Source: JBJXGC01 sp046154545 (GTDB lineage: Bacteria; Chloroflexota; Dehalococcoidia; Tepidiformales; Tepidiformaceae). From it: DNA of 42,379 nt. Within the stretch, counting starts at the first letter, position 1, and the number at the start of each line of letters is the position of its first letter. The notes beneath the pieces were generated by a model. It had not been told where the DNA came from and searched no databases. It saw only the letters and a list, made by a program, of their open reading frames with translations. Below are positions 1 through 7,942 of the stretch, piece after piece. The stretch spans positions 1-42,379 of the forward strand of contig JBJXGC010000101.1 of the NCBI GenBank assembly GCA_046154545.1. The letters run 5' to 3'. Made by a program: the position numbers and the translations under genes.

Positions 1-305
1 GGTACATCAACTTCCAGGAGCCGCTGCGCCGCACCAGCCTGGGGTTCGAGAGTATGGACCTGACGTTGGACCTGGTGGTCTCGCCAGACCGGAAGAGCTG
101 GGAGTGGAAGGACGAGGAGGAGTTCGCGTACGGGATCAAGCACGGGTGGTACACGCGGGAGCAGTTGACGCACCTCAAGGCGTACGGCGAACGGCCGTTG
201 GCCGACGCCATCGCCGGGCGGGGGCCGTTCGACCAGGGCTGGGAGCGCTGGCGGCCGCCTGTGGAGTGGACGCCGCTGGACCTGCCGGCGGGTTGGGACG
301 AGTAG
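1..305 (+). CDS. DUF402 family protein, C-terminal end (partial)
   Basis: The reading frame is open from the window edge (first full codon at 3) to TAG at 303-305, so the gene starts outside the window. The visible ~100 residues begin YINFQEPLRRTSLGFESMD and contain the LDLVVSPD...W.DEEEF pattern, which is typical of the C-terminal half of DUF402 (the fold of RNase FAU-1 and of nucleoside di/triphosphate phosphatases). The acidic cluster DEEEF is the sort of metal-binding patch this family uses. An ATG at 54 is internal to the domain and unlikely to be the start. Whether this member acts on nucleotides or RNA cannot be told. Confidence 0.7.
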   Translation, partial: YINFQEPLRRTSLGFESMDLTLDLVVSPDRKSWEWKDEEEFAYGIKHGWYTREQLTHLKAYGERPLADAIAGRGPFDQGWERWRPPVEWTPLDLPAGWDE

Positions 306-376
306 GGACGAGTGACGGAAGATCCGGGCCGTCCTCAAAGACGTTGAGCGACGACCGGAAACGGATGGAGGCACAT

Positions 377-868
377 ATGGACGACTCTCTATTCTTCGGA
401 CTTGGCGAGGCGCGGCAAGTTGCACAAAGAACTCGTGACCGCGAGGCGTGGGACACGGTGGCCGTCCGGTTGCGCCTGAGGTGCGATCCGAGCGCGGTTG
501 AATCCCCGGAGCTCGCGGGCACGGCGTTCGGTATGCAAACCAACAGCGGGGACTTGGTTACGGGATCCCAATCGGCTGACGGCACTTACTCTTTCAAGGT
601 CGGCGCGGTTGCGAAGCTCCACAGGACGTCCGGGCAGCTGCGTTTTATTGGTCCCAGTATTCACGGGCCGAGTGGGGAAGAGTTCCTGTACCTGAATTGG
701 GGCAAGCCGGACGGGTCCTGGGCCCGCCGCATCAAGATGCCGCTATTGTCGCTCTCGTGGGAGCGCCTCGAGGACGCGGATGGTCGAAGCCGTGTCTTTG
801 AGTTCGACGCGACGGGCCGCCTCCCTCATGACCGGCGGCCGGTGGTTTGGGAGGCGGCGGAGAGGTGA
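377..868 (+). CDS. DUF5990 family protein
   Basis: A 163-residue protein. The start at 377 is chosen because GGAGG at 367-371 lies 5 nt upstream; an ATG at 365 (four codons earlier) overlaps that site. Recognisable DUF5990 pattern: VRLRLRCD near the N-terminus, then FGMQTNSGDLVTG, FIGPSIHGPSGEEFLYLNWG and RRIKMPLLSLSW, matching the family's GlQ...G, GPfvHGp..RFlYl and RR.K.pL blocks. The function of DUF5990 is unknown. It follows the DUF402 gene by 71 nt and could be cotranscribed with it. The reading frame extends further upstream inside the DUF402 gene, but that part is a shadow. Confidence 0.75.
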   Translation: MDDSLFFGLGEARQVAQRTRDREAWDTVAVRLRLRCDPSAVESPELAGTAFGMQTNSGDLVTGSQSADGTYSFKVGAVAKLHRTSGQLRFIGPSIHGPSGEEFLYLNWGKPDGSWARRIKMPLLSLSWERLEDADGRSRVFEFDATGRLPHDRRPVVWEAAER

Positions 869-1000
869 CCCTGGAGGCGCGAGCCCAACCCCTCCAGCGG
901 GCGGCCGGCCCTCGACCCTGGTCGCCGCCGGAGTGTGGCGCAGTCGTCTCAGAACGAAAGTCGCCAAGGACAAACCGCTGGCCCAAGTCGGGCAGCCATT

Positions 1001-1273
1001 TCAGGCCGCAGCCAACTTGTCATAAAGCGCCTCGGCCTCGTCGATCTGGGCGTCGATCTGTTCGCGATGGGCGAAGTAGTAGGCGAGCGCGGCGAGGACC
1101 TGGGGAAGGGTCATCGACTTCTCGGCCGCTACCGCCTCGACGTTGAGACCCTGGCTGTAGAGGATGGCGACCGCGGCCACCGTCTTGCGTGTGCCTGCGA
1201 CGTAGGGCCATCCGCTGTGCCAGTCGGGATCCTGTTCGATCCGGACGCCGAGTTCTACCTGCACCGCTGCCAT
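1001..1273 (-). CDS. DUF433 family protein (orphan antitoxin-like)
   Basis: A 90-residue protein with the DUF433 layout: RIEQDPDWHSGWPYVAGTRK (the family's 'G.P.i.GTR' turn), then a helical part with LNVEAVAAEKSMTLPQVLAAL, YYFAHREQID at the end. DUF433 proteins are often antitoxins paired with a DUF5615 PIN-like toxin encoded immediately downstream. No DUF5615 gene is seen on either side: the neighbours are DUF5990 (convergent) and a TauE permease (upstream, same strand). It is therefore either a solitary antitoxin or has another role. The C-terminal helix is longer than usual. Confidence 0.7.
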   Translation of the reverse strand: MAAVQVELGVRIEQDPDWHSGWPYVAGTRKTVAAVAILYSQGLNVEAVAAEKSMTLPQVLAALAYYFAHREQIDAQIDEAEALYDKLAAA

Positions 1274-1456
1274 TCCCAGATCTTATCACGAGAGGCCTGG
1301 AGCGATGAGCGGAGGGACCGAGCCACAGCTTCGCGACCTGTGATGGTTGTTACCGCTTGGAGGGCACCAGCCGCTCCCGAGGGGAGGCCGGCGCCTCGAT
1401 CGCGTCTTCGGGTGCCATGTGTTGGCGTGTTCCGGCAGGGCCAGCGAGGCCGCCGG

Positions 1457-2212
1457 CTACAGGCGAACGAAGAGGACGGCGGCGCTGATCAGCCCGTAGG
1501 TGATGACCGCCACCCGTAGCCACCGCTTGCCGAGGCGCCGGGCCACGCCGACACCCAGGTAGCCGCCGGCGATCGCACCCACGGCCATGACCGCGGCGGG
1601 CTCCCAACGCACGGGTCCGAAGGCGGCGAAACAGACCACGGCGGCGGCATTGATGATCAGCGAGAGCATGCCCTTGAGGGCGTTCGAGTGCTGCGGGTCA
1701 TCTGGCATGAGGATGCCGAGGGCGGCCAGGAGCATGATCCCAAGCCCTGCGCCGAAGTAGGCGCCGTAGATGGCGAGCAGGAAGGTGGCCGCGATTACGG
1801 CGGCCGAGACGCCGCCAACGCCGAGACTGTTGCCGGCCGCCCAGCGCGCAAGGCGGTCCTGCACGGCCATCAGCAGGCAGGCTGCGAGGATGAGGAAGGG
1901 GACGATGACGTCGAACGCCTCTGTCGGTGTCGCGAGGAGGATGGCGGAGCCGGCGATCGCTCCAAGGATGCTTGGGAACGACAGGGCGACGACAGTGCGC
2001 CGCTGGCGCCGCAACTCGCTCCGGTAGCCGATCGAGCCGCCGACATACCCGGGCCAGAGGGCGACGGTGTTGGTAACGTTCGCCGCCTTCGAGCCGTAGC
2101 CCGCTGCCACCAGGGCCGGGAAGCTGACGAGCGAGCCTCCGCCTGCCACGGCGTTGATCGCGCCGGCTGCGAATGCGGCAGCCGCAAGGCCAAGGGCGGT
2201 CCAGACGTCCAT
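1457..2212 (-). CDS. TauE/SafE family sulfite/anion exporter permease
   Basis: A 251-residue inner-membrane protein with about eight hydrophobic segments. The N-terminal AAAAFAAGAINAVAGGGSL and the later GAYFGAGLGIMLLAALGIL are the two half-repeats with the G-rich signature of the TauE/SafE (former DUF81) family. Characterised members move sulfoacetate, sulfite or related anions; the substrate here cannot be predicted. It is divergent from the HAD hydrolase at 2267 with only 54 nt between starts, so the two share a promoter region. Confidence 0.85.
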   Translation of the reverse strand: MDVWTALGLAAAAFAAGAINAVAGGGSLVSFPALVAAGYGSKAANVTNTVALWPGYVGGSIGYRSELRRQRRTVVALSFPSILGAIAGSAILLATPTEAFDVIVPFLILAACLLMAVQDRLARWAAGNSLGVGGVSAAVIAATFLLAIYGAYFGAGLGIMLLAALGILMPDDPQHSNALKGMLSLIINAAAVVCFAAFGPVRWEPAAVMAVGAIAGGYLGVGVARRLGKRWLRVAVITYGLISAAVLFVRL

Positions 2213-2266
2213 CGTCGGAAACAGTTACCGTTCGAACACGTATGGGCCAGCCCGTAGCATGGCGGC

Positions 2267-2830
2267 ATGAGCGAAACGCGCCCCGTCGTCACGTTCGATA
2301 TGGATGGGGTCCTCTGCCGGCCACCTTTCGGGATCAATCCCGGCTCGAACCAGGGCAAGCCGCGCACGAGCGAGGGCCACAAGAGCCTGCTGTGGAGGAC
2401 CGACCGCATCCGCTACCTCGGGCGCCGGCCGATGCCGGGGGCGCGCGAGGGGTTCGCGCTGCTCGCCCGGGCGTACGACTGCCGCGTCGTATCGGCCCGG
2501 TCGGAGGAGGCCCGTGGGCTGACTGAGGCCTGGTTCGCGCGCTGGTTCGGCTTCATCCCGGAGATTCACCTGCGCCCGCACTGGCGCGAGTCTTCGGCCG
2601 GGTTTAAGGCGCGGCGTGTCCCTGAACTCGGCGCTGTCGCCCACTTCGAGGACGACCCGCATACGGCTTCCTGGCTGGCGGACCTCATCCCGGCCGTGTT
2701 TGTCGTCGATTGGCCGCGAAACCGCTGGCTCACCGGCCCCGCCAACCTCTACCGCGTCCAGGACCTGGCAGGAGCGGTGCCGCACCTGGACGCCCTGCCG
2801 GGCGCGTCCCTCGTCTCCGACGCCGTATAG
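2267..2830 (+). CDS. HAD-superfamily hydrolase
   Basis: 187 residues. Motif I of the HAD fold is seen as TFDMDGVL at residues ~8-15 (nucleophile Asp and general acid Asp), a Ser in VVSARSEE serves as motif II candidate, and HFEDDPHT supplies the motif IV acidic pair. The absence of a large cap insertion suggests a small-substrate phosphatase or nucleotidase-like enzyme (cf. 5'-nucleotidase/NIF-type), but the substrate is unknown. It ends 8 nt before the acyl-CoA dehydrogenase start and is probably cotranscribed with it. Confidence 0.7.
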   Translation: MSETRPVVTFDMDGVLCRPPFGINPGSNQGKPRTSEGHKSLLWRTDRIRYLGRRPMPGAREGFALLARAYDCRVVSARSEEARGLTEAWFARWFGFIPEIHLRPHWRESSAGFKARRVPELGAVAHFEDDPHTASWLADLIPAVFVVDWPRNRWLTGPANLYRVQDLAGAVPHLDALPGASLVSDAV

Positions 2831-2838
2831 TCCGCGCC

Positions 2839-3990
2839 ATGGATTTCGGCGAACGCGACCGCGAGCGTGCCCTCCGCGCGGAGGTGCGTGCCTGGCTCGG
2901 GGCCAACGTAACGCCGGAGATCGAAGCCTTCCCCTATGCCGAGGAGGAGGACCCGGCCATGCTCCGGGCCTTCAACAAGAAGCTCGCGGCGAAGGGATGG
3001 ATCGCCCCCGCCTGGCCGCGCGAGCACGGCGGCATGGGTCTGGACGCGGTGGAGCAGCTCGTGTTCGGCGACGAAATGGCCTATGCCCGCGCCCCGAACG
3101 GCGGCCGCGGGCCGGCCGTGGGATACGCCGGGCCGACGATCATGCTCTACGGCTCAGACGAGCAGAAGCGCCGCCACCTTCCGGGGATCACGAACTGGGA
3201 TGTCGTCTGGGGGCAGGGCTTCAGCGAGCCGGGTTCCGGCAGCGACCTCGCCTCGCTCCAGACGAGCGCTGTGCGCGACGGCGACGACTGGATCCTGACC
3301 GGCACCAAGATCTGGACGAGCCACGGCCACTACGCCGACTGGATGTACCTGCTCGCCCGCACCGACCCCGAGGCGCCGAAGCACAAGGGCATCACCTACT
3401 TCATCCTCGACCTGAAGTCGCCGGGCGTGTCGTTTCATCAGCTCCTGAACATGGCTGGGCGGCAGGGGTTCGGCCAGTTCTTCTTCGATAACGTCCGGCT
3501 GCCGGGCGACGGTGTCCTCGGTGAGGTCAACCGCGGCTGGTACCAGGCAACGACGACCCTCGACCTCGAGCGCTCGAATATCGCCAACGCTGGGGGCGCC
3601 CGGCGAAGCGTCGATGACCTCGCGGCTTTCCTGCGCACGGAGGGTGGGAAGGGTCCGGACCGCCACGCCCTGGCGGAACGGGCGGTCGAAGTGCAGGTCG
3701 CGACGATGCTGAGCTATCGCGTGGCGAGCGTACTGGCGGGTGGAGGCATGCCGAACCAGGAGGCGAGTATCCTCAAGCTCTTCCTTTCCGAACTCGACCA
3801 GCGCATAGCCCAACTCGGACTGCGCATCCTCGGGACGCATGGCGCGCTCATGCCCGGCAGCCCCGTGGCGAAGCTGCGGGGCCAGTTCGCGCTTACCTAC
3901 CTCACGACGGTGCCGCGGACGATCGCGGGAGGGACGAGCGAGGTGCAGCGGAACATCATCGCGATGCGGGGGCTGGGGTTGCCGCGGTAG
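2839..3990 (+). CDS. acyl-CoA dehydrogenase
   Basis: 383 residues, usual length for the family. FAD enzyme making a trans-2 double bond in an acyl-CoA, electrons going to ETF. Visible blocks: N-terminal helical domain (MDFGERDRERALRAEVRAWL), the FAD/substrate loop GQGFSEPGSGSDLASLQT, TGTKIWTSHGHYADW in the middle beta domain, and the C-terminal GGTSEVQRNIIAMRGLGLPR. The start at 2839 begins the conserved domain directly; the frame is open further upstream inside the HAD gene, but that part is out of register with any domain. Chain-length preference cannot be read from sequence. Confidence 0.9.
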   Translation: MDFGERDRERALRAEVRAWLGANVTPEIEAFPYAEEEDPAMLRAFNKKLAAKGWIAPAWPREHGGMGLDAVEQLVFGDEMAYARAPNGGRGPAVGYAGPTIMLYGSDEQKRRHLPGITNWDVVWGQGFSEPGSGSDLASLQTSAVRDGDDWILTGTKIWTSHGHYADWMYLLARTDPEAPKHKGITYFILDLKSPGVSFHQLLNMAGRQGFGQFFFDNVRLPGDGVLGEVNRGWYQATTTLDLERSNIANAGGARRSVDDLAAFLRTEGGKGPDRHALAERAVEVQVATMLSYRVASVLAGGGMPNQEASILKLFLSELDQRIAQLGLRILGTHGALMPGSPVAKLRGQFALTYLTTVPRTIAGGTSEVQRNIIAMRGLGLPR

Positions 3991-4042
3991 GGCGAGAATC
4001 TCTCAGCGTGGCGGCCACAACCCGTTCATGCGTTGGGTTGAG

Positions 4043-4106
4043 GGCCTCCCGGTCGCGCTCGGAAAGGTGGTTGGGCGGCCTGCCGGCCGCGCTCGGAGAG
4101 GCGGTT
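4043..4106. repeat. Tandem pair of ~30-bp GC-rich repeats (hairpin-forming)
   Basis: Two direct copies, 4043-4072 and 4077-4106, share the pattern GGCCT(C/G)CCGG(T/C)CGCGCTCGGA followed by (A/G)AGG(T/C)GGTT. The second copy contains a perfect hairpin GCGGCC-TGCC-GGCCGC (4075-4090). A third copy of the core lies at 13708-13733. Both sites are intergenic. The stretch 3991-4262 holds nothing else that I can recognise. Confidence 0.6.
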
Positions 4107-4262
4107 CAGTCCGCCTTCGAGCGACGCGGCCTGGCACGGTCCAACGTGACGGGAAAGAGCGTGCGGAGGCCAGCGGCCGTGACGGCCCGCGGCTGCGGGC
4201 CGGTTGACGGCCGGGCCAGGGTCTTCCACGCTGCCGCTGCGCGCGAGGGAGGAGTTGATGAC

Positions 4263-5321
4263 ATGAGCAAAATCGAGTTCTGGACGACTGGAGCTGGTGT
4301 GCCCGGTGTGGGCACGCGGCGGGCGGAGCGGGCGGAGGAGGCCGGCTACGACGGCATCGTCTACGTCGATTCCCAGAACCTTGCCGGCGACTGTTACATC
4401 GCCCTCGCCATGGCGGCGCACGCGACGAAACACCTGAAGCTGGGCACCGGGGTCACCAATCCGTTTACGCGGCACCCGGCGGTGACGGCCTCGGCTATCG
4501 CCACCGTCCAGGCCGAGTCCGGCGGGCGTGCGGTCCTGGGGATCGGCCGTGGTGACTCGGCGCTCGCCCACCTTGGCCTCGCGCCCGCCTCCCCTGCCGT
4601 CTTCGAGGCGTACGTCACGCGCCTGCAGGGCTACCTTCGTGGTGAGGATGTCGCCTTCGAGGCGGATGGGGACGTCGATACACTCGGCCTCGCCGATCGG
4701 CCCGCAGCGAGCCGCATTCGCTGGCTTCGGCACGCCGGTGTGGACAAAGTGCCCGTCGATGTGACCGCGACGGGCCCGAGAGTGATCCGCATCGGTGCGC
4801 GCCTCGGAGACAGGCTGACGTTCGCCGTCGGCGCTGACCCGGAGCGGCTCCGCTGGGCGATCGACACCGCGCGGGCGGCCCGGACCGCGGCCGGACTTGA
4901 CCCGGCGGCGCAGCCGCTCGGCGCGTACGTCACGGTGGTCGCGCATCCTGACCTGGATGTGGCGAAGCGCCTGGGCGAGGGCGGCATCTCGCTCTTCACC
5001 CGCTTCTCGGCGATGCACGGGACGGTCGTGGGACCGGTGACCGCCGCCTCGGGGCCGGTCTTCAAGGCGGTCCACGACGCCTACGACATGAACCGTCATA
5101 GCCGTGTCGGCAGTGCCCAGGCGTCGGTCATCCCGACCGAATTCGCGGCCAACTTTGCGGTCCTCGGCTCGCCGAAGGACTGCGTCACGCGGCTGCGCGA
5201 ACTCGCGGAACTGGGCCTGAACCGGTTCGTGATTGTCGGGCCTTCAGGCGAGGCTGACCCCGCCGCCGCCGAGCGGGCCGAGCGGGCGTTCGTCGAAGAG
5301 GTGATGCCCGCGTTGCGCTGA
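4263..5321 (+). CDS. LLM-class (F420-type) flavin-dependent oxidoreductase
   Basis: 352 residues, luciferase-like TIM barrel. Supporting blocks: AERAEEAGYDGIVYVDSQNL, LKLGTGVTNPFTRHPAVTA (strand and phosphate/cofactor loop), RAVLGIGRGDSALAHLG, and C-terminal SPKDCVTRLRELAELGLNRFVIV. This is the layout of 5,10-methylene-H4MPT-reductase-like enzymes that use coenzyme F420. The start is ATG 4263, preceded by a GGGAGGA Shine-Dalgarno; the open frame upstream runs through the repeat region and is not coding. Substrate unknown. F420 use is inferred from subfamily resemblance only. Confidence 0.85.
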   Translation: MSKIEFWTTGAGVPGVGTRRAERAEEAGYDGIVYVDSQNLAGDCYIALAMAAHATKHLKLGTGVTNPFTRHPAVTASAIATVQAESGGRAVLGIGRGDSALAHLGLAPASPAVFEAYVTRLQGYLRGEDVAFEADGDVDTLGLADRPAASRIRWLRHAGVDKVPVDVTATGPRVIRIGARLGDRLTFAVGADPERLRWAIDTARAARTAAGLDPAAQPLGAYVTVVAHPDLDVAKRLGEGGISLFTRFSAMHGTVVGPVTAASGPVFKAVHDAYDMNRHSRVGSAQASVIPTEFAANFAVLGSPKDCVTRLRELAELGLNRFVIVGPSGEADPAAAERAERAFVEEVMPALR

Positions 5322-5426
5322 ATGGCCGACTCGTCCTGGAGCCTCGGGGCGGAGAATCGCCAAGACGCCATGGTCGCCAGGGATCAGGGTTCCTTAAACG
5401 AAGGTCGTGCGGAGTTTTTGGAGGTA

Positions 5427-5801
5427 CTACTGCATCTGCTTCTGGAACATGGCAAGGTCGAAGTAGTCGCGCCACTCGGCGATCTTGTCGCCCTTGACGA
5501 CGAAGACGCCCATGACCGGGATGGAGACGGCCTTCTCGCCCATCTGGAAGCGGTCGATGCGTTCGTTCATCACGACGTTGCCAGCAGCGACCTGGTGCGT
5601 CACTTCCCAGCCCTTCGAGAGCATGGTCGCGCCCATGCCGCCGAGCAATTTCTCGATCGCCTGGCGCCCCTGGACGGGGTCCATCGGGATGTTGTGGTAG
5701 AGGGCGTCCTCGGTGAAGAACGCGCCGATGGCGGCCGCGTCGGGCTTTTCAGCGTCGAAGAGCTTCACGAAGTTGGTGACGATGGTGTTGGCGTCGGCCA
5801 T
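5427..5801 (-). CDS. Limonene-1,2-epoxide hydrolase-like / SnoaL NTF2-fold protein
   Basis: 124 residues, an alpha+beta cone (NTF2-like) protein. It carries NERIDRF (the Arg-x-Asp pair) and the C-terminal WRDYFDLAMF with a second Asp, the arrangement of the Arg-Asp-Asp catalytic set of limonene epoxide hydrolase. It may thus hydrate a small hydrophobic epoxide, though many relatives are uncharacterised. AGGAGG lies 7 nt before ATG 5801. Convergent with the F420-type oxidoreductase. Confidence 0.8.
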   Translation of the reverse strand: MADANTIVTNFVKLFDAEKPDAAAIGAFFTEDALYHNIPMDPVQGRQAIEKLLGGMGATMLSKGWEVTHQVAAGNVVMNERIDRFQMGEKAVSIPVMGVFVVKGDKIAEWRDYFDLAMFQKQMQ

Positions 5802-5883
5802 GACAGATGCCTCCTGAGGGTGTGGACGCGGAGTATACCGCAGCTGGGGACGGGCCAGTCGCGGCGGAACGGCTGCGGACCGT

Positions 5884-6082
5884 TAGATGCCCTCCTCGTC
5901 CATGATGCGCTGGACGAAGGCTTCGGTGATGATGCGGCCACGAGAACGGACGACTGGCACGCCGTTTACGACGGCCCAGGGCTTCGTACGGTCGTGCTCG
6001 GCGTCGCCGGCAGGCGCCGCGCTCTCAGGCTGTTGTGCCGGGAGACGGCCGCCGCCCACGACGGCTTGTTCGAATCAGTCAT
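5884..6082 (-). pseudogene. Small ORF downstream of DUF2283, apparent +1 frameshift
   Basis: ATG 6082 overlaps the DUF2283 stop as ATGA and has GGAGGT upstream, so translation clearly begins here (MTDSNKPS...). In that frame a TAA follows after 38 codons. Shifting by one base gives a better second half: a Pro/Ala/Glu linker followed by TKPWAVVNGVPVVRSRGRII and ending MDEEGI with TAA at 5886-5884, with GC-rich third positions. The span is 199 nt (3n+1), so one extra base around 6030-6065 would explain it. Function not recognised. Sequencing error, true decay or programmed shift cannot be separated here. Confidence 0.45.
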
Positions 6083-6321
6083 GCCGGTACCTCCACAGGT
6101 CCGGAAGACAGGACATCGAAGCGATCAAGGCGCACCGTCAGGGGTCCGGAATCAGTTGGCTCGTAATTCAGGACTTCGATCCCTATCGCCCGGCCCGAGG
6201 CATCGAGCATGACGACGACATCCGAGTCTGTGTGGTCGCATACGTCTTCATCGTCGGGATTGCCCCAGTAGATGACGAGGGTACCGCCCTGGGTATCGTG
6301 ATGCAGGGTTATCTCGGCCAT
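6079..6321 (-). CDS. DUF2283 domain protein
   Basis: 80 residues. MAEITLHHDTQGGTLVIYWG at the start, then SDVVVMLDASGRAIGIEVLNYEP match the DUF2283 core (Y/T-L.I....D.v.D.g..G.EiL). The start is ATG 6321, with AGGGGGAA upstream; it overlaps the end of the preceding gene by 13 nt and its own stop overlaps the next start as ATGA, so the three are translationally coupled. DUF2283 genes commonly sit next to DUF4258-like or related small partners and are suspected antitoxin-like proteins; this is not proven. Confidence 0.75.
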   Translation of the reverse strand: MAEITLHHDTQGGTLVIYWGNPDDEDVCDHTDSDVVVMLDASGRAIGIEVLNYEPTDSGPLTVRLDRFDVLSSGPVEVPA

Positions 6322-6603
6322 ATCGGTTCCCCCTGCTTCATCGACCGCGTTGAGTAAGCGGTTACAAGCGTAGCATTGGCGCCTGCGCGACGGGTAACCA
6401 CGCAAACCAGCCTCCGGGGCCCGACGACCCGATAGAAGAGATAGCTGTCGCCCCGCGTTCGACTCCAGCGAACCTCATCGGGGCGTTCGAGCGCAAGCTG
6501 GACATCCGCGAGCCGGTCGCGCATGTCGCGGTGTTTTCCGCAGCCTGATCTCGTCCCACGTCGTGTCCGTCAGCGTAACCGGGAATCCGAGAGGCGTCTC
6601 CAC
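6309..6603 (-). pseudogene. DUF2283-partner (DUF4258-like) gene, frameshifted in an A4 run
   Basis: The C-terminal 71 residues read from ATG 6524 (KHRDMRDRLADV, PDEVRWSRTRGDSYLFYRVV, TAYSTRSMKQGEPIW) and match the small protein family usually placed before DUF2283. In that family an N-terminal FEVETPLGF block is expected; it is present just upstream but in another frame (FEVETPLGFPVTLTDTTWDE, from about 6612 to 6550). Deleting one A from AAAA (TTTT on the plus strand, 6534-6537) joins the two as ...IRLRKHRDM.... The span from GTG 6603 is 295 nt (3n+1). Either the gene is broken or the base count of the run is wrong. The start (CTG 6612 or GTG 6603) is uncertain. Confidence 0.55.
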
Positions 6604-6616
6604 CTCGAACAGGAAC

Positions 6617-7864
6617 TCATCCGCCCCGCGGCGGCGCCTCCAGGAGCGCGCGCCGGATCAGCAGCATCGCTGTGAGCACGGCCCGGCGCTTGACCATGGT
6701 CCGCCCGGAGTTCATCGCCATGCTCGACGTTTGAGCCACGCCGTCCGGACCGGCGACCGCCACGTGTACCGTCCCGGGCGCGACGCCGCCCTGAGGCTCC
6801 GGGCCGAGGGCGCCGGTGATGCCGACGCCATAGCTGGCGCCCATGCCCTTGGCCGCGGCCAGGGCCATGGCCTGCGCCGTTTCGACGGAGACGGGGCCGA
6901 ACTCCTCGATGACCTCGGCGGGGACGCCGGCGTCGATCTTGGCCTGCGTCTGGTAGGTGACGATGCCGCCCTTGAAGTACTCGGAGGCGCCGGGCACGTC
7001 GCTCAGCATGCTCGCGAGCTGGCCGCCCGTGCAGGACTCCATCGTCGCGAGGGAGTGGCCGCGGCTGATCATCAGGTCAGCGATGCAGCCTTCGAAGGTA
7101 TCGTCGTCCTTGCCCCAGATGGCCGGCCCGAAGATCCGCTCCATCTCTTCTTCCACGGGGTGAATAAGGCGCCAGGCGGCCTCGGGCGTCGCGCCCTTCG
7201 CGCCGATGCGCAGATGGACGCCGTCGGCCCGGGCGTAGGTGCCGATGCCGATGCCGGGGGTGTTGTAGAGGTGCTTGGCCATCTCATCGACCGTGCCTTC
7301 GCCGATCCCGACGGTCTTGATGGTGCGTGTGACGAGGACCTCGCCGTCGCTTCGCCGTTCCAGCTCGGGGCGCGCCTCGTGCGCCCACATCCGCTCCATC
7401 TCGGTGGGCACGCCGGGCATGCAGACGATGATCCGGCCGTCGCGTTCGACCCACCACCCCGGCGCGGTGCCCCGGGGGTTGTCGAGCGCCCTCGCGCTCG
7501 GGATAAGCCAGGCCTGCTTGATGTTCGACTCGGGCATGGGGTAGCCGCGATTGACGAAGAAGGCCCGCAAGCGTTGCTCGAGGTCCGGGACGACGTAGGG
7601 CGTCTCGCCCAGGACTTCGCTGATCCCCTCGCGCGTCATGTCGTCTTCGGTGGGGCCGAGGCCGCCCGTGCAGATGATCAGGTCGCTGCGCTCCCAGGCC
7701 CGGCGGAAGGTCTCGGTGATGCGGCCCATGTTGTCGCCCACGACCGACTTGTAGTTGAGGTCGATGCCGAGTTCGGGCAGCTGTTTCGCGATGAAGGCGC
7801 TGTTTGTGTCGATGATCTCGCCGAGGAGGATCTCGGTGCCGATGGCGATGATTTCTGCTTTCAC
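6617..7864 (-). CDS. cinA: CinA-like protein (MoaB-like domain + nicotinamide mononucleotide deamidase)
   Basis: 415 residues, two domains. Residues ~1-170 are the molybdopterin-binding-like (COG1058) domain with GTEILLGEIIDTN, GGLGPTEDD and PGVPTEMERMW; in CinA this part can act as ADP-ribose pyrophosphatase. The C-terminal ~160 residues are the PncC-type amidase with TMESCTGGQLASMLSDVPG, YFKGGIVTY and GITGALGPEPQGGVAPGTVH, which converts NMN to nicotinic acid mononucleotide in pyridine nucleotide salvage. The start is GTG at 7864: the conserved KAEIIAIGTEIL begins right after it; the open frame further upstream lies antisense to the rhomboid gene. Confidence 0.9.
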   Translation of the reverse strand: MKAEIIAIGTEILLGEIIDTNSAFIAKQLPELGIDLNYKSVVGDNMGRITETFRRAWERSDLIICTGGLGPTEDDMTREGISEVLGETPYVVPDLEQRLRAFFVNRGYPMPESNIKQAWLIPSARALDNPRGTAPGWWVERDGRIIVCMPGVPTEMERMWAHEARPELERRSDGEVLVTRTIKTVGIGEGTVDEMAKHLYNTPGIGIGTYARADGVHLRIGAKGATPEAAWRLIHPVEEEMERIFGPAIWGKDDDTFEGCIADLMISRGHSLATMESCTGGQLASMLSDVPGASEYFKGGIVTYQTQAKIDAGVPAEVIEEFGPVSVETAQAMALAAAKGMGASYGVGITGALGPEPQGGVAPGTVHVAVAGPDGVAQTSSMAMNSGRTMVKRRAVLTAMLLIRRALLEAPPRGG

Positions 7865-7942
7865 GCGGCCGAGTATAGGGCGTTCGGAGGCTCCCGCGGA
7901 GGCAGCGGACACCGACCGGACAAACACATCCTGAACGCCGTC

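Noticed and set aside
6563..7942. N-terminal extension of the rhomboid protein
   Set aside because: Entirely antisense to cinA, GC-shadow composition.
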